A stretch of 64,000 nucleotides of DNA from contig CM075102.1 of assembly GCA_037576195.1 (NCBI GenBank), positions 2,728,001 through 2,792,000 of the forward strand, in the 5' to 3' direction. Position 1 is the stretch's first letter. The number at the start of each line of letters is the position of its first letter. This stretch comes from Phytoseiulus persimilis (Eukaryota > Arthropoda > Arachnida > Mesostigmata > Phytoseiidae). The notes below the pieces were generated by a model. The model did not search any database. It saw nothing but the letters and a program-made list of their open reading frames with translations, and had not been told where the DNA came from. Both the position numbers and the translations under genes were made by a program. Shown here piece by piece: positions 1-12,100 of the stretch.

Positions 1-597
1 GAAAACACTGTCGAATACCTGCGACGAAAATCGCAAAGCTCCTCGGCAGAAATCTCCACAGACCCTGCGCCTGAGGACACTCGGCCCGCATCGGCAGACC
101 ACCTAAATGCAGATCCAGACTATCTAGACGAAGAAGTCTACAGCCCGTCAATCCCAACTGGTGCGGATGACCCTGTCGAATCAGAAGAAGCTCGTCAACT
201 TGAGCTCGCTAAGACAGAGATCCGCATGCTCAAACAAAAGATCTACGATCTACGCGCTGGGTCAGAGGCTAAACAGCGCCTCTATGACCGAGACAGAAGA
301 AACTGGCATGACGGACGCGCATTCTATCAAAAGAAAATTGCTCGTCTCGAAAACGAACTAGAAGAATCAACAGCCTCAAAATACTTGTGTGATCACCCTG
401 ATCACATTGAGCAACTCGAAACTCTCAACAGAAAGCAATCCGAAAGTAATTCCAAGGATCGACAACAATTACTCGATCTCCTTAACGAGAATTACGAGCT
501 GAAAACACAGCTACTCAAAACGAAAATTGAGCTGAAACGCGCTCAACCAATCGACTGGCCGGAGTCCAGTTCTAGCAGTCACAGTGGTTCCATCTGA
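1..597 (+). CDS. C-terminal part of an unidentified coiled-coil protein
   Basis: An open frame runs from the first base of the window to a TGA at 595-597, so the 5' end is missing and 198 residues are visible. The first third is acidic and rich in Ser and Pro. From about residue 60 onward the sequence is highly charged with heptad-like Leu/Ile spacing (runs such as EARQLELAKTEIRMLKQK), which suggests a long coiled coil. It ends in a Ser-rich tail. I recognise no catalytic motif. An LTR-like block lies 2.1 kb downstream on the same strand and the region is transposon-dense, so a gag-like or accessory ORF of an LTR element is possible. A host coiled-coil exon is equally possible. Confidence 0.4.
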   Translation, partial: ENTVEYLRRKSQSSSAEISTDPAPEDTRPASADHLNADPDYLDEEVYSPSIPTGADDPVESEEARQLELAKTEIRMLKQKIYDLRAGSEAKQRLYDRDRRNWHDGRAFYQKKIARLENELEESTASKYLCDHPDHIEQLETLNRKQSESNSKDRQQLLDLLNENYELKTQLLKTKIELKRAQPIDWPESSSSSHSGSI

Positions 598-2705
598 ACC
601 TCTTCAACGATGCAATGCACGCTAGGTACCCTCGATGATAAACAACAGCCATATCAAAATCCTAGGTTACTGAAATGTATGGACGGATGCTTTAATACCA
701 AGTCGATAAACACAACAAGATTCAGGCTTGGAATTTTTTTTTTTCTGTTTTTCCGTTTATTCACAATCACTTCTCGAAAAACAGCTCATAACTATTACAA
801 ATTGGCATAGGACTGCCGACTCCCCTGCGAGCGACAACCTCGCGTGGCTTGTCGCTGCGACCTTTGCGTAATACCACGCAGCGTTGCTGCAGGGGGGTGT
901 AGCACACTAACCGGTGCTCAACCAAACGACAGACGAAATCCACCAGGGATATCCGAACGTCTGCAGGGCCATCCTGGCCCTCACCTATCTGGATGGCGGA
1001 GGTCTCCTCCGGGCTCTGACTCCCGATCGCCCACCTCTCCGTGCTGGTATGCGTGCGCTCCGCCAGCACGGCAAACCTTTGCCTAATCTCGGAGCTCCCG
1101 GATCGCTGCTCCGTGACGCCCCGCCGCTCTCCTGTCGCCGAATATCCTGCAAAACCCATCAATGGTCACATGCGGGACAGGGGTCGGTCCGCGCTCCTAT
1201 GAGCGTCAAATCGCTGCCAGAGCATACTTCTCAATTTAACTTACCAGCAACGACCCCGAGCACTATCAACAACACGACGGTCCCGGCGACCGCGAGCGCT
1301 CGGGTTCGCCCACACTGGCACATCCCCAAGAGCAGCTCCAAAACGCTGCTCCCGCTGCCGCTGTCACTCGGCTGAACCGAGCGGCTCGGTCCGAGCCGCT
1401 CCGATCGCTGCGCGTTCGGGGCCTCCCAAAACTGTCCACGGATCTTCCCGTTGAGCTCGTCCGAAAAAGCCAGGGCTCCCGGCTGCGATGCTCTGGCGAG
1501 CCAAACACGATGCCTTCGCGACCCAGCCTCTCTGCTCGCGCCGAGATGGCCCTCCTCCAGTCGAGATCCGACAGCTCACTCGCTGTCAGGCCGGACAGTC
1601 CGCTCTCGGGATCCTCCGCTGGGACCGTGCTCCAGTATGACCCCATACCGCTGGCCTCTGAGGGCGCTTCTGATCCTTGCCCGGTCTCCTGCCTATCCTG
1701 CCTTGTCCTTGTGGTCGCCCGTCGCGATGCACTGCTCGGGTTGACTCTCCTTGGCTCTCGGTTGTCTTCGGATGTCGCTGCTCGGAGCTGGGGGTCGACT
1801 CTGCGTGGAGATCTTGCCGCTGGCTGCGCCTCGAGTTGTCTTCCGGACCGCAGATTCATTTGAAAGCTCAAAACGACCTGTACTCCGAATCAACTCCGCA
1901 CGCTTTTTTATCCTATCCGCCTAGGGCGAAATCAACCGACTTTTTCCCTCATTCTCGCCACTTGGATCAACGACTCTCGGCAACCAAACTAGAATATTGG
2001 AAACATCGAAAACTCTACGGATTTTCATCTTTATTGAAAGAAATCATTACTTCCCTGTGAGAGGGGAAAATGGTACAAATCTTGAGACACATGGATCATG
2101 ATTTCCAGGTCAAATCACCAAGAAAAAGGTCATATTTCACACTTCCTCAACTTTTATTTAAATGCCCCCCAACTGGCTCCACCCATAGCACGCTCTCCGG
2201 AGAAAATACGTCGAACTTCCTAACTACGCATGCAGTCTCGATGAAAAACGAACGGTTGTAGCGTCTACCGACTACCGCGAATATTTGGATCCACGAACAA
2301 TTCAAACTGAAATAATCACTGTAATGGATTCCCTCGATTTTCTCAAGAAAAATTCGAACTCGACCGATTCCTCAATCTTCATAGCCAGAGGGGATATTCA
2401 ATGTTTAATCACATCACGGAACTATCCAGCGAATACTTTTCCAGCTGCGAGATCTTCGGACTCGACAGCCAGAGGGGATGTTGGAGATCAGAATCTGAAG
2501 CCTGTCGGGCTCAGATCTCGCACGCGTCTGAGAGCATGACACACTCAGATGACTCACAGTACTCCCAAGTCACGACGTCTGGGAAATGCAACGAAATCGG
2601 AGTTCCAACCCCGACAGCAGATGTAAGGGACTGATACAGACAGTCCACATAAAACCAAGAGTACGGAGTCGGGTTTACAACCCCTCCGACCTACAAACTA
2701 GACCA
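598..2705. other. No recognisable gene; GC-rich minus-strand open frame
   Basis: Contains a T-rich run near 730-750. The minus strand stays open across 1266-1871 (about 200 codons, beginning MSFQMNLRSGRQ, rich in Arg/Ser/Ala), with a second open stretch at 767-1162. The Arg/Ser-rich composition could be a retroelement gag N-terminus, but there is no zinc knuckle or other motif. The high GC would also keep a frame open by chance. Nothing else is assignable. Confidence 0.3.
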
Positions 2706-2938
2706 TCTGTCAACTTATGTTAAGATGTGACTCATCTGGTGTCTGGACTCTAGACCAATCGTGGGAGAGCTACGCTCCCCTTCTAGGTATATAAGGACCC
2801 TCTTTTCGAATAAACTTCACTGTGGTACAGAGCCTTCTACTCTACACGTCTCTTGCGTTGTCACTCTTGTTGTCAACTGAGCTAGTGTTCCACACCTTCG
2901 ATCCTCTACCTTCAAACCCTACGACTTCCAGTCCTATC
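2706..2938 (+). repeat. LTR-like block with TATA box and polyadenylation signal
   Basis: The segment begins near a TGTCAACTTATGTTAAG stretch and could end at CCTATCA. Inside are GGTATATAAGGA (TATA box, about 2786-2797) and, 15-20 bases later, GAATAAAC (polyadenylation-like), in the order expected for U3-R of an LTR on the plus strand. No second copy and no clear target duplication is visible, so it would be a solo LTR or the 3' LTR of an element represented by the ORF at 1-597. A single-copy host promoter is an alternative. Confidence 0.35.
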
Positions 2939-5236
2939 AAATATGGATGAATGCATTCGGGTAGTCGGCGAGGAGGTTCTGTGGCGCGCTGAATTGAAAA
3001 ACCGTAGGGTGCTGAGCAGAGTTCCGTGGCACATGCGGCAAAGCGAGATGGTTGGGTAGAATCACGGGGAGAATGTGTCCGTTGCATAGTGCACTATGGA
3101 AAACAGAGGACTTTACGAGCCACCGAAGGGAAGAAGACAGAATCTTGCAATTGTTGAATGCAGATGAACGAAAAAATGGGCGTTCTGAGTTGCTATCATA
3201 CATGGTGAGCAAGACGGAGTCTGGGTTCCACTAATTGTTCAGCTTTTGCCTATGCGGACGGAATGAGAAACACGATCACTGCGTTACCGAGCACTATTTC
3301 GGAGGATACACAGTTTCTATTCGAGATACAGTCTTGCACCACGAGAAAAATCTTCGCGACATGAAGATGGACAGGATTGAGCGAGCACGATTACCCCGCT
3401 GCAAAGACGGAGTCGGCAAAGATGTAATCAAGCATGACAGGATCCGCAGTCGGCTTCCGCAAGGACGTCTTTGAAGCAGTCCGGCATTCAACCGGCTGGT
3501 CTGCAGAAGTGGATCTAGGAATGACTCGAGGGGGGCTGCGCTAGATTTGTGCCGCAGAAAAGTTGGAACAACAGCGCCGACTGGCTCCATCGTATGCAGG
3601 AAGGCGCCTTCAACTCGAGACTTTTTCTCGTTCGCTTCCGGAGGCCGTAACTCGGCCAAACGGGTCCCAGTACCAAGGAATAAGGGGGCGTTGGAAGGGC
3701 GAGCGATGTTTTTCCATCTTAGCTTCTCAATCATCTCAATGCTACCGCGGTGAGTGATGCCTAGTTGGAGTTGACGCTTCGTTTCCTCTGTCATCGAACT
3801 CTGAGTGGGTCCCAAACCGCGGCAAAATCGAGTTTCGAAGTTCTGCTGCCGCCAAAAGTGCAACCATGCCAGGCGGATGATTCACCCGGAATCCTAACTC
3901 TGTACTTACCGTCCAGATCATCGGTCCCGTGCCGACTGCAGGGGACTGTACAGTCGATTACGACGGAGTGAGATCAATTACTTGAGACCGAAAGATGACT
4001 CCGACGCCCATTCCGGCTTTTCTGCTTCTCTGAATCACCTTGGGTCACTGAATAGGACGTAAGGGGCCGAAGCCTACTTTCGCTGTCAAGTACTCGATTT
4101 CGTTCCGTTGTAATCGCCTGTCCATTCCTCTGCAGTCAGTATGGGATTCATGGTCAGGACGGGAAGTATTGCGTTGAAACACCTTGGGTGACAGTGGAAA
4201 CATGGAGCGTCCATTTCAACTTGACATGACTTTGTTAGAATTCGGCCGAGTTGCGAGCTTTCTAATGCTTTTCCGTTTTCTAGGATTGGATCCCCTCTGG
4301 CCGATGTAGGGCCTCCGAACAGAGTTTCAACTCGGAGGGGCTACTTGCATGACGCTCCGGAAGAAGACGAGGCAAGGGAGGGGAAGCTCCCCTGTCCCCG
4401 CTAAATCCGCCAGTCTGATTCTGGTGAAGCAAACGATGCACACTTATTGCAACAGTGTGCATGAATCTGTTTCCAAGTAAAAAATTGATCGCAGTAATCT
4501 CTCCAGGGATGTTTGGTTACTTCTTGAGTCAAATAAAGTTACCCTATTTCCTGGATTAGCAACCAACATGAAGCCCGATTATCAGAGCTGGAAGTTTGTG
4601 GCGGCCGCGATTCCCGCGACGGAATCCACGATTAGTCTGTGATGTACGCCGCACATTTAGTGCACACGAGTGACACATCTCCGAAGTGAATAGAGCGCAG
4701 TAGTCACCGTCGATTCCGAGTCGACGGAGCTCCTTGCGACTCCGCGGAGCCCGACAATAGTTGAATTTTCCTTTTTTCTGTTTGTTTTACTCGGAACCTG
4801 AGCATCACTCGATCTGCTAACAACAGTTAACGCCGAACGCTGCCAGTTACCCAGCACGATCGCGAACATGAGTGATGAGGATTCGACCACAAGAGAAGCC
4901 GTGAACGCAACGCCGGGAATGCCAGTTGGAAGGTTTGACGCGACAGCGGATCGTCTTTTCTGCAGCTCCCGCAACATTTCTGTAGATCACGCTCCAAAAG
5001 ATAGCTGCGTCAAACGCCTCGAGACCCAGAGTCGCGAAAGAGACAGGAAAGCCACGCGGTCGCCGCCTCGGAAAAGGCAGAGCTTCAAGTTAGCTTTATG
5101 GAAGCTTTTTGCCATCTCAGCGAGAGGAATCAAGAGAAACAATCGCCGCTTGTGAGTCTCGTGCTGTGCTGACAGTGCGTCTGTCGCCATGGAACAGTAT
5201 GTCGCACGGAGATGGTCTCACCGTACGTAATTCGGG
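2939..5236. other. No gene recognised
   Basis: Only short open frames on both strands, none with a family signature that I recognise. No tandem repeat or terminal inverted repeat was seen. The last 350 bases may contain unrecognisable N-terminal remains of the pogo transposase that follows. Confidence 0.3.
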
Positions 5237-5704
5237 TTGGGAGTTATCGGAAGAACACCGGCATCGAGCCGCCGGAGGTACGTTTGGGGCACCGCCGACG
5301 AAGAAAATGATTCGGTAGTGTTATGGATTGATGAAGACCAAAGATTTGCCCGTGAGGAGACGAACGGAACTCGCTCAGGAATCGTCCGTTGCCTCACTGC
5401 CAAGGAGAACTCGCTTCTGGTCTTCGACCAGTTTCAAACACACCCTGCGGACGAGACGAAGCAAATGGCCGCGAAGGCGAACACCCGGTTAGCGGTGATT
5501 CCTGGTGATTCGGCAGCCAAGTTGCAGCCCCTCGACGTGCCCATCATGGAGCCATTCAAGGATTCGTTCAGGGAAGAATCGAATATGCAGGTGGAATCCT
5601 CTGACCAACAGCTGACGCTCTCCGTAAAGATTCGAAAACATAGCATCGCTTCGGTGGCTTGGTGGGGGTGTTGGGGGGAAGTTGACGAGCCTTGTATTTC
5701 TTGA
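5237..5704 (+). pseudogene. pogo/Tigger-type DDE transposase fragment
   Basis: The frame contains the block typical of the DDE_1 domain of pogo/Tigger transposases: the LLVFDQFQTHPADE segment (about 5417-5458) carries the second catalytic Asp and is followed by the AVIPGDSAAKLQPLDV segment (about 5498-5545) that leads to the third acidic residue region. Just upstream, the VVLWIDEDQRFAREE region matches the Trp-rich stretch that precedes this Asp in the family. The N-terminal DNA-binding domains and first catalytic Asp are not recognisable and the frame degenerates after about 5630. It is therefore a short dead remnant. In a functional relative the protein would cut and paste elements that have CAG-starting ends and TA target sites, like the MITE at 6979-7302. 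Confidence 0.72.
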
Positions 5705-6211
5705 TTGTTCCAAGCATTCCCAGCTCGTGCTTCGCGTTGACGCCCAAAGCCGGGACCGGTGATACCTCTATTTTGCAACGAGAAGCTGCTTTCTTGCTCG
5801 CTCCGAAAAGCCATGGGTACCAATTCGTATCGAATAATTGACAAGACATATATACGGAAAAGGGTCATGCAGAGCGACGCGTTCTCGCGAATGAACGATC
5901 TGAGTGAAGAACTGGCTTTCTGCGATGGGAAGGGCGAGGGTGGATCTCAGACGGAAAGTTCTAACGTGTTACACGATGTTTATATCCATTGTTCAAATAC
6001 ACGCGCCACGGCAGCAGACCGCAACCTTCCCCGGTTGGAAGAAACAAGGTCTGCGCAGGCCAGAAAGCGCATCATCACGCAACCTCCGAACTCGACCCTT
6101 TTCCAATCCTCACGCAACAGCTGCAGTGAGCTCAGCAACAATAACCCCCCTAACATAACGGTTTCTTGGAAAGCGCGCCAATTCCTGTCCTGCTGTGTTC
6201 AAATTCGCATG
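5705..6211. other. No gene recognised
   Basis: Between the pogo remnant and the MULE MITE. Short open frames only; no repeat structure seen. Confidence 0.3.
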
Positions 6212-6220
6212 ATCAATTCC

Positions 6221-6614
6221 GGTTCTTTTCTATTAGGCGTCAGCCGAGTTAGCGCTAAGCGAAACACTCCGTCAGCATGGCGGAAGACGGGCTGAGGAGA
6301 GAGGAGGAAGGCCGCGAGGATTCGAACGGGCGAGCGAGCTTGTCGACAGCAAGAGGACCTGAAGCAGTGTGGGGGATCGGGAAAGGTTAGGTTAGGGCCC
6401 TGGCGAGCGAGCGAAGCGATGCGAGCAGACCGACAGCAAGTGTGTCCGAAGCAGTGAGGGGGATTGGGTGAGGTTAGGTTCGTTCGAGGCTCTGCTTGCC
6501 GCCATCGCTTACTTGCATCCTCCTCGCCCGTCCTCCTCTCCCACCTGCTAAGTAACCGGTACCGCGTTTTGGCGCTCGTCAAGTCAACTCGCCTGATGCC
6601 TATTAGAAAAATAC
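6221..6614. mobile_element. 394-bp MULE-type MITE with 9-bp target duplication
   Basis: Inverted ends of about 30 bp: the left end reads TTTTCTATTAGGCGTCAG and the reverse complement of the right end reads TTTTCTAATAGGCATCAG, with a few mismatches. The element is bounded by a perfect 9-bp direct repeat ATCAATTCC (6212-6220 and 6615-6623). A 9-bp duplication is characteristic of Mutator-like elements. The interior holds two diverged copies of a roughly 90-bp unit (GACAGCAAG..., each ending in GGTTAGGTT) and no transposase, so it is non-autonomous. Its mobiliser would be a MULE such as the FLYWCH-type genes found elsewhere in this window; that link is inference. Confidence 0.72.
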
Positions 6615-6978
6615 ATCAATTCCTAAGAAGATCCGAAACCGTATTCTCCATCGCCGAGAATTGTGCTCCAAAGCCTTTTGTGACAAGTGAAATTTGTTGA
6701 AGCCATTCTGCAAAGTTTCTGTACCCTGCAATAGCTTGACATTGTTGCCGCGAGTTTTCCCCGAACTTGATATGAACCGCGAAAGTGAGCTTCATCTTGA
6801 CTCCTGGAGCCCAAGTGGACAGGAACGTTTGGGCTGAACAGAATGGTCGTTCCGTCGTCGACGGAGCCGGCGAAGGAAACGGCGACTTTTTTCTCGAAGT
6901 AGCAGGTCGGACTACCTGCGGGAGATACATACATCTCAAGTGCAAATGTTGCAGAGCGTAAGTCCTCCGACCTCAGTA

Positions 6979-7302
6979 CAGTACAACCTCTATTATTTCA
7001 ACTAATTGATGCAAAAAAAAGTCTAAATAATCGAGAGATGAAGAAATCACCCACATTCTTGGACTCCGCAACCCGTTCGGGAATGAGAGTCCGAGTTCGA
7101 ACGCTAACCGATCCAGAATGATACGAGATATATTGACCATGGAAGATTCTGAAACGATGGATTCATCTTCCACATAAAAATACGCTTCCGGTCGACATCC
7201 TTCGGCCTGTTCCGCAGAGTTGAGATAATCGAGGTTGAAATGCGAAAGGTTGAAATAATCGAAATTGAAATAATCGGGGTTGAAATAATCGAGGTTGTAC
7301 TG
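6979..7302. mobile_element. 324-bp pogo/Tigger-type MITE in the MULE-1 intron
   Basis: Terminal inverted repeats begin CAGTACAACCTC at 6979 and end GAGGTTGTACTG at 7302. They extend with one mismatch into an ATTATTTCAAC continuation for about 24 bp, and are flanked by TA on both sides (6977-6978 and 7303-7304). The CAG start and TA duplication fit the pogo/Tigger branch of Tc1-mariner. The right half is built of tandem roughly 15-bp units of GTTGAAATAATCGAA type, continuous with the right inverted repeat. There is no coding capacity. It lies wholly inside the first MULE-1 intron (6958-7385), so the intron without it would be only about 100 bp. Confidence 0.82.
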
Positions 7303-7859
7303 TACTCGCCAATTTGAATCGAATCCCAGTGAACTGTATCTGTCCAGCCTGACATTTCTAAATTGATACCATTTTGCCGTTTCAGGCCTACATTGTGTCG
7401 CGTCACTGCGAAGATCGAGCTGGATGGCACCGTTGTGCGGGTACGAGGAGATCACTGTCATCTACCCGAGCTCGGAGGCCACAGCGTGCGCGTTCGTCAG
7501 GCTCGGAGGCAGTGGATTACCCGAATGGAGGCCCAATTCCGAGCGAATCCGAGCGACATCATCCTGGAGGGGAGACCCGAGCTTCCCATCAAAGTTGCCC
7601 GAGAGGTCATTCCGCTGTGTCACATCCGCACTGCACAGCGCCATGCTGCGAAGGTCACACCAAGCTCCGTTTCGTCGTTGCGTGAAGTTCACGGATTCAT
7701 CCGTGACGCTACCTATCCCGGTTTCACGGAGACCAATGATCAGGAGAGGTTGTTGAGCAGGTTTCTCCCCGCAAACGGCGGTGTCGTGCTCTCGACGAGA
7801 CGGCTCCTCGATCTGCTCCCAGCCGCGACCATGGTCCATGCCGATGCCACGTATACCAA

Positions 7860-8130
7860 TGTAGTAGGCTCGAGTTGGAGTGACTCGAGGTGATCGCGGT
7901 TTAGCCGAGATCCAGAGGAGAGTGGAGAGAGAATGAATGCTAGCGCCGTCAGCAGAGTGTGCGTCGGTGTGTAGAATGTGTGTGTGAAGAGAGATGCATG
8001 TGAGACGGCCACGAGCGGAGCGAGTGGTAGCGTCGATGAAAAGTATCGAATAAACGGAGTGACGACGAATCACCGTGAGATCCCTTCCCTTCGAGAGTCC
8101 AGGCCTTGGAGCACGTAGAAGACGATTACA
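7860..8130 (+). repeat. 5' LTR of Gypsy-1
   Basis: 271 bp, starting TG and ending CA, 99% identical by eye to 13875-14145 (differences at the GACTCGAGG/GACTCGACG and AATGCTAGC/AATGTTAGC sites). It contains a GAATAAAC polyadenylation-like signal near 8048. A possible primer-binding site starting TGGGACTCTC lies at 8138, eight bases inside; I cannot assign its tRNA. Confidence 0.95.
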
Positions 8131-8203
8131 GCAGCGGTGGGACTCTCTTGGAGTGGAGTGGATTGGTGATAAGTGAAAAATCAGGAGTCAAGGTCACGGC
8201 AAG

Positions 8204-9177
8204 ATGGAAAAACTCGTGGAAGAGCTTCGCAAGGAAGTCGAGCAACTCAGGAAGGAAAATATCGAGAGAGCCATGGAAGACTACAAGGTTAACGCAGGAT
8301 GGCGTGAGAAGGTGCACGACACATCAAGAGGAGTCAAGGAGTTCGCCGGGGGTTCGGTGGCCGAATCGACCGAGTGGCTGACGGATCTCAAGCCGGCAAG
8401 GAAGGCCGTAAGCGGTCATGGGATTTTGCGGAAGCAGTGCTGTTTAACAAGTTGGTTGGCCCGGCAAAGTATTGGCATCGTGATTTTGGATCGAAGGCGG
8501 AAAACTTCGAAGAGTGGGTTCAGGCATCTGAAGAGGCTTACATTCCGAAGGAAAGGAAACGGGACTTAATGGAAGAGCTTTTGCGAAATAATCAAAAGAG
8601 GGGAGAAGGTATCGAAATGTACGTGCGGAGGAAAGAAACGATTGCATTGAAGTTGGAATTGAATCCTGAGGAGACAAAGAGTCAGATTCTGGAAGGTCTG
8701 CTGCCGGAGTACCTATTCATGGTTCACGAAATGAGGGGCCGAAGACATAAAACAACTTCTGACTTAATCAGGGATATGGCTGAAAGCATTGAGATCGAAA
8801 GGAAAATAGGAAGGGAGGGTTTTCCGGGGCCAGATCGTAGGGAAAACCAATTCGACGCGGGAGTGACTTGCTATAATTGCAACAAGGAAGGCCATAAGAA
8901 GGCGAGATGCCCGAACGGACAGAACAGTCGACAAACGAGTAGATTCACAGTGCCGCCCCCGCGAACGAATTCGTACGGCAGATTTCTAGGAGGACCTATG
9001 GGGGATTGGCGAAGACAGCCTCTAGATGAATTTCGTCGTCGCGAGCAGCCAACAGGAAGTGGTCGGTACCACGCGGCGGACGGCGGTAATAGAGAACTGA
9101 CGTGGCGGGAGTCAACGCCCACCAGAAACTCGTCGGGTAGACCAGAACCGATCATTTGCAACCGCTGCAAGCTATGA
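8204..9177 (+). pseudogene. gag: Gypsy-1 gag (capsid and nucleocapsid), frameshifted
   Basis: The ATG at 8204 opens a charged coiled-coil N-terminus (MEKLVEELRKEVEQLRKENI). The frame shifts by one base between about 8385 and 8415, after which a capsid-like region continues (WDFAEAVLFNKL, FEEWVQASEEAYIP). The first CCHC zinc knuckle, CYNCNKEGHKKARC, is at about 8869-8910. A second, CNRCKL-stop-GHVAADC, is interrupted at its seventh position by the TGA at 9175-9177. In live gypsy elements Gag forms the cytoplasmic particle that packages RNA, and the knuckles bind RNA. The stop separates gag from pol in the same frame. Confidence 0.88.
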
Positions 9178-12100
9178 GGACACGTGGCCGCGGACTGCCG
9201 TCGAGTCAGGCAGATGGGAGCGGTGGAAGAACGGGCCGATCATGGGTCACCAAGAATCGAGGAGGTAGAGTCAGACATACGTCAATGCAGAGAAGACGAA
9301 GTGAGGGAAATCGTTCCAGGGGAAGGCAAAGGTATAAAGGAGGTAAAAGTCAACGGAATTCAGTGGCAAGCGAAGGTGGATACTGAAGCAGATGTTAGTG
9401 TCATTCCGATGGGAGCAGCCAAGGCACTGAAGCTTGAAGTTGGACCGAGCGCGATAGTGAAAATACGGGGAGTAGGAGGAGGATCGTGTACGCCGATCGG
9501 ACAGACACAAGTGCAGCTAGAAGTAGACGGACTAGAGCTGGACAGGGTGACGATGACAATTTCGCCAGAAGGAGCTCTGGAGGGAGACGAAATTCTGTTG
9601 GGCAAAGATCTTTTGGATAATCCAGCACTGGTAACGGTGTACAGGGAAGGTCAGGCATGGGTGTTGGAGAATCGAGCGTTCAGCGAGAGAGCTAAAGTGT
9701 TGCCACAGCAGAACAGGAAGGTGAAGTTGACTCTGAAGTCGGAGGTTCGTTTGGAACCAAGAAGCTTGGCGTCAGTTGAGACAGTGACAACTCAAGAAGA
9801 TGGCGTCCAGCGCGAGGGGCTAATACTTCTAGAAACCACCAACGGGGAAAGGAAGGATAAGGAAATACCACTGGGCGGGCTGTACGAGCTCAGCGAGGAC
9901 GGAGTGATCATACCTGTAGCGAACCGAGGGAGAACCGAGCTCGTATTGAAGGAAGGTACGGTGATCACAAGGGGAAGAATGATAACTGAAGAAGGAATAT
10001 TCAAGTTAAAAAGGAAGGTTAAAGCAGCAACCGTAGGACAGGCGGTCAGCGGCGGGACAAGCCAGTCGAAAGAGATCGAAGAAAAGCAAGTCATCGTAGG
10101 GTCGAGATTACCGAGGTCAATACACGACAGGCTGGTGACACTGATCAACCGGTATCGGAGTGTCGTGGCAACTTCCATGAGTGAGTTGGGAAATACAACT
10201 TGGGCGGAGTTTGATATCGAAGAAAAGGGAGGTAGTCAGCCGGTTAGGAGCAAGCCATATCGATTGTCAGCGGTAGAGAAGGAGGCTCTGAGGGATATTC
10301 TCGAACAGATGAAGGGAGCAGGAATGATAATGCCATCGCAGTCAACATATGCCAGTCCGGTTTTACTGTTAAAGAAAGGGGACGGTGGATGGAGAATGGT
10401 GATCGACTACCGGAAGCTGAATGCGCAGACGAAGCGAATCAACTATCCGTTGCCACAGATTGATGATGTCTTGGATGAGATAGGGGGAAGGGAGACCTAT
10501 TCAACATTCGATTTGGCATGGGGATACTTCCAGATTCCGATTACACAGAAGGCAAGGGAGAAGGCGGCGTTTGTGACACCGGAGGGGCACTTCGAACCGA
10601 AAGTACTGATGATGGGGTTATGTAATGCACCAGCAAAGTTCCAGGAGCTAATGATGAAGGTGAAGAATACGATTGGATCGCAACAGACATTCCCTTATTT
10701 GGATGATCTGATAACTGCAGCGGACACGTATCAAGAGCACCTAGAGAAGATAGGAAATGTCCTGAAGGCACTTCAGCAGGCGGGCTTGACAATTCGAATA
10801 GAGAAGTGTAGGTTTTTCATGGAGTCGGTTGAGTTTCTGGGGTTCAGGGTTTCGGAGGACGGAATCAGGCCGGGTAAAAAGAAACTAAACGCAGTCATAG
10901 ACTACAAAGCACCAACAGATGTTCACGGGGCAAGAAGATTCGTCGGGTTAGCGTCATTCTTCAGGAGGTTCGTGAAAAATTACGCGACAATAGCGAGTCC
11001 AATAACGGAGTTATTGAGGAAGGAGGCAAAGTTCCAGTGGTCGGAGAAATGCAATGCGGCGTTTGAACAATTGAAGCGGGCGCTGATGGGCGCGTCATTG
11101 GATCGGTTCGTGCCAGGCAGACCGACTCAGCTCCACACGGATGCGTCATTAGTGGGCTTGGGGGCGATATTGTTGCAAGAAAACAACGGGCAATGGAGAA
11201 TGGTGTACTCGATAAGTAGGAAATTATCAACAACTGAAAGGAATTATCATTCAACCGAATTGGAGCAATTGGCAGTCGTATGGGCGATGGAACGACTGAG
11301 GCATTATCTTTACGGGCAGAAGTTCACCGTGGTGAGCGACTGTAACGCGGTAGCAGCGCTCAAAGCACTGGGAGGATCGGCACAGCTGAGTAGATGGCTC
11401 AGCAGGATAGCGGAATTCGATTTCGATGTTAAGCATAAGGCCGGAACTTCAATGGGTCATGTGGATGCACTCAGTAGAGAGCCGGATGAAGAGGGCGAAG
11501 AAGTTGAGGAGGAGTTCATGCCGACGGATTCAGTGTCGGTGAAGCTGAATAAAACACAGACAGAGGAGGATCAATTCAGAGCAATTCAAGCCACAGATGT
11601 GGATATCAAGAAAAGGATGGAGATTCTGGCGAAAGGCAGTCGAGAAAGGACCGTGAAGGAGAAAAGCATGATAGGAGGATTCTGCGAGGTGCAAGGAATA
11701 CTCTACAAAGAAGAAGGGGACAAGAAATTGTTCGTGGTTTCAAAGACGTTGAAAAAATACATCTTGGTTATGAATCACGACAAGGCGGGGCATTTTGGCA
11801 AGGATAAGACTCTGGAGCTATTAAGGAGAAGATACTGGTTCCCGAAGATGAAGGATTATACGAAATTTCATCTCCGAGCATGTTTGGACTGCATTTACAA
11901 CAAGGAACAGAGTGGCAAAGGCGGAGGACTGACGAATGCGATTCGCCCGGAAAGAAGGCCGTTTGAGAAGTTATTCATAGACCACCTAGGGCCGTTGATC
12001 AAATCAAATCGGGAGGAGCATATCATCGCGGTTGTAGATGGGTTCACAAAGTTTGTGGTCATGGAGGCGGTGGTGTCAACAGCGACCGACGAGGTGATCA

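Noticed and set aside
1266..1871. Minus-strand retroelement gag (starts MSFQMNLRSGRQ)
   Set aside because: Suggestive start only. There is no capsid or zinc-knuckle motif, and the high GC explains the open frame.
6375..6480. Internal telomeric repeat (TTAGG)n
   Set aside because: Only one or two units in each of two internal MITE repeats; far too short for a telomeric tract.
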